This document shows, piece after piece, positions 63,329 to 64,000 of a stretch of DNA of 64,000 bases; within the stretch, counting starts at the first letter, position 1; every line of letters starts with the position of its first letter. Origin of the DNA: Chthoniobacter sp. (lineage in GTDB: Bacteria > Verrucomicrobiota > Verrucomicrobiia > Chthoniobacterales > Chthoniobacteraceae). The position numbers were made by a program, and so were the translations under genes. Under the pieces are notes generated by a model. It did no database searches. It saw only the letters and a list, made by a program, of their open reading frames with translations, and was not told the origin of the DNA. The stretch spans positions 62,001 through 126,000 of the forward strand of contig JAIOPH010000023.1 in the NCBI GenBank assembly GCA_021414005.1, written 5' to 3'.

Positions 63329-64000
63329 ATGTCCCAGATCACCCAAATCGTAGAACCCACCCCCGCAGACGATTTAGTTACGAAGGTCACGAGTCGTTTT
63401 TCCACAATTCTTGCGGATCCTCCTTGGCAGTTCCAAAACCGTACCGGAAAGGTCGCACCGGAACACCGCCGCTTGCTGCGTTATCCGACGATGGAATTGC
63501 AGGAGATTATGGACATGCCTATCGGCAAGGTCGCTGCCGCGCGATCGCATCTCTACCTTTGGGTTCCGAACGCACTATTGATGGAAGGACTCCAAGTGAT
63601 GAAAGCGTGGGGGTTCACCTACAAGTCGAACGTCGTTTGGTTCAAGGTGCGCAAGGACGGCGGGCCGGACGGTCGTGGGGTCGGATTCTATTTCCGCAAT
63701 GTCACGGAACTGATTTTGTTCGGCGTGCGTGGAAGCATGCGCACAGAAAAGCCCGGCCGCACGCAGGTGAACATGCTCGCCACGCGGAAGAGGGAACACT
63801 CCCGAAAGCCCGATGAGATTTTCGACATCATCGAAGCATGCTCGCCGGGGCCGTATCTCGAACTCTTCGCCCGCTTTCGGCGCCCGGGTTGGTCTCAGTG
63901 GGGCAACGAGGATGTGGAGAAAAACTCGGAATCCAACGTCGCCCATCGCAACGGCCACGTGGATCCGCAACTGCGTCTCTTGGAATCCCCGCGTGGTTAT
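63329..64000 (+). CDS. MT-A70-family adenine methyltransferase (partial, runs off window)
   Basis: Predicted N6-adenine methyltransferase, probably the modification partner of the endonuclease before it. The first 224 codons are present and the frame is open at the window end. The catalytic DPPW is at 30-33 (ILADPPWQF), with further family blocks HLYLWVPNALL, YFRNVTELILFGVRG, and RKPDEIFDIIEACSPGP followed by ELFARFRRPGWSQWGNE. This is the arrangement of MT-A70 enzymes such as MunI-type methylases. BglII's own methylase is described as an N4-cytosine type, so the pairing is a different combination. Confidence 0.85.
   Translation, partial: MSQITQIVEPTPADDLVTKVTSRFSTILADPPWQFQNRTGKVAPEHRRLLRYPTMELQEIMDMPIGKVAAARSHLYLWVPNALLMEGLQVMKAWGFTYKSNVVWFKVRKDGGPDGRGVGFYFRNVTELILFGVRGSMRTEKPGRTQVNMLATRKREHSRKPDEIFDIIEACSPGPYLELFARFRRPGWSQWGNEDVEKNSESNVAHRNGHVDPQLRLLESPRGY

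Overview
The window is a GC-rich stretch of bacterial chromosome. The best guess for its origin is Verrucomicrobiota (PVC group). The strongest clues are two very large secreted proteins built from a dehydrogenase-type propeller plus HEAT repeats, one ending in a CxxCH haem domain of the Pirellula/Verrucomicrobium type and the other in a cupredoxin. A C-type sulfatase, several PQQ/BamB-like propellers and an ArsR-methyltransferase regulator next to metK fit the same picture. No rRNA, tRNA or CRISPR array was seen. The placement is inference from gene content, and nothing in the window identifies a species.

Layout. 1-2.1 kb: the end of a sugar ABC importer (YtfR/RbsA-type ATPase, cut by the window edge) overlapping galK. 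2.3-6.4 kb: a MOSC protein, then a deoB-deoA-methyltransferase operon for nucleoside catabolism. 6.7-13.4 kb: a complete F-type ATP synthase operon (atpBEFHAGDC) with an unusually short delta subunit, a CRP/FNR-like palindrome and an attenuator-like hairpin in the leader. 13.6-17.4 kb: a secreted propeller and two GT4 glycosyltransferases. 17.5-20 kb: mutS, carrying an in-frame repeat insertion. 20.0-22.2 kb: an accessory island with vapBC, a decayed REP-associated transposase fused to a 243-bp palindrome, and an FRG-domain gene. 22.3-25.2 kb: GDSL esterase, PepSY-like protein, FKBP lipoprotein and an RlmI-like methyltransferase. 25.3-35 kb: mostly secreted proteins (coiled-coil/TPR protein, two PQQ propellers around an unknown membrane protein, haem/HEAT giant). 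35.1-40.3 kb: pheT, a small secreted protein, a C4 zinc-ribbon coiled-coil protein and a cell-wall amidase. 40.4-40.9 kb: remains of two transposases. 40.9-48.2 kb: UVR-domain protein, peptide ABC transporter with a fused permease, sulfatase. 48.2-50.4 kb: SahR-like regulator divergent from metK. 50.5-54.4 kb: SGNH-propeller-HEAT-cupredoxin giant. 54.6-60.7 kb: addBA-like recombination nuclease. 60.8-62.3 kb: S10 peptidase. 62.5-64 kb: a BglII-like endonuclease and an MT-A70 methyltransferase sitting on the truncated start of another DNA methyltransferase gene.

Two points stand out. First, many genes lack a Shine-Dalgarno but have a TTGAC-like -35 box and a -10-like box ending 6 to 8 bases before the start codon, as expected for leaderless mRNAs. 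The possibly acquired FRG gene instead has a clear Shine-Dalgarno. Second, the right edge looks like a recent replacement at a restriction-modification locus. Long antisense open frames are common here because of the GC-rich third codon positions; they are shadows and were left out.
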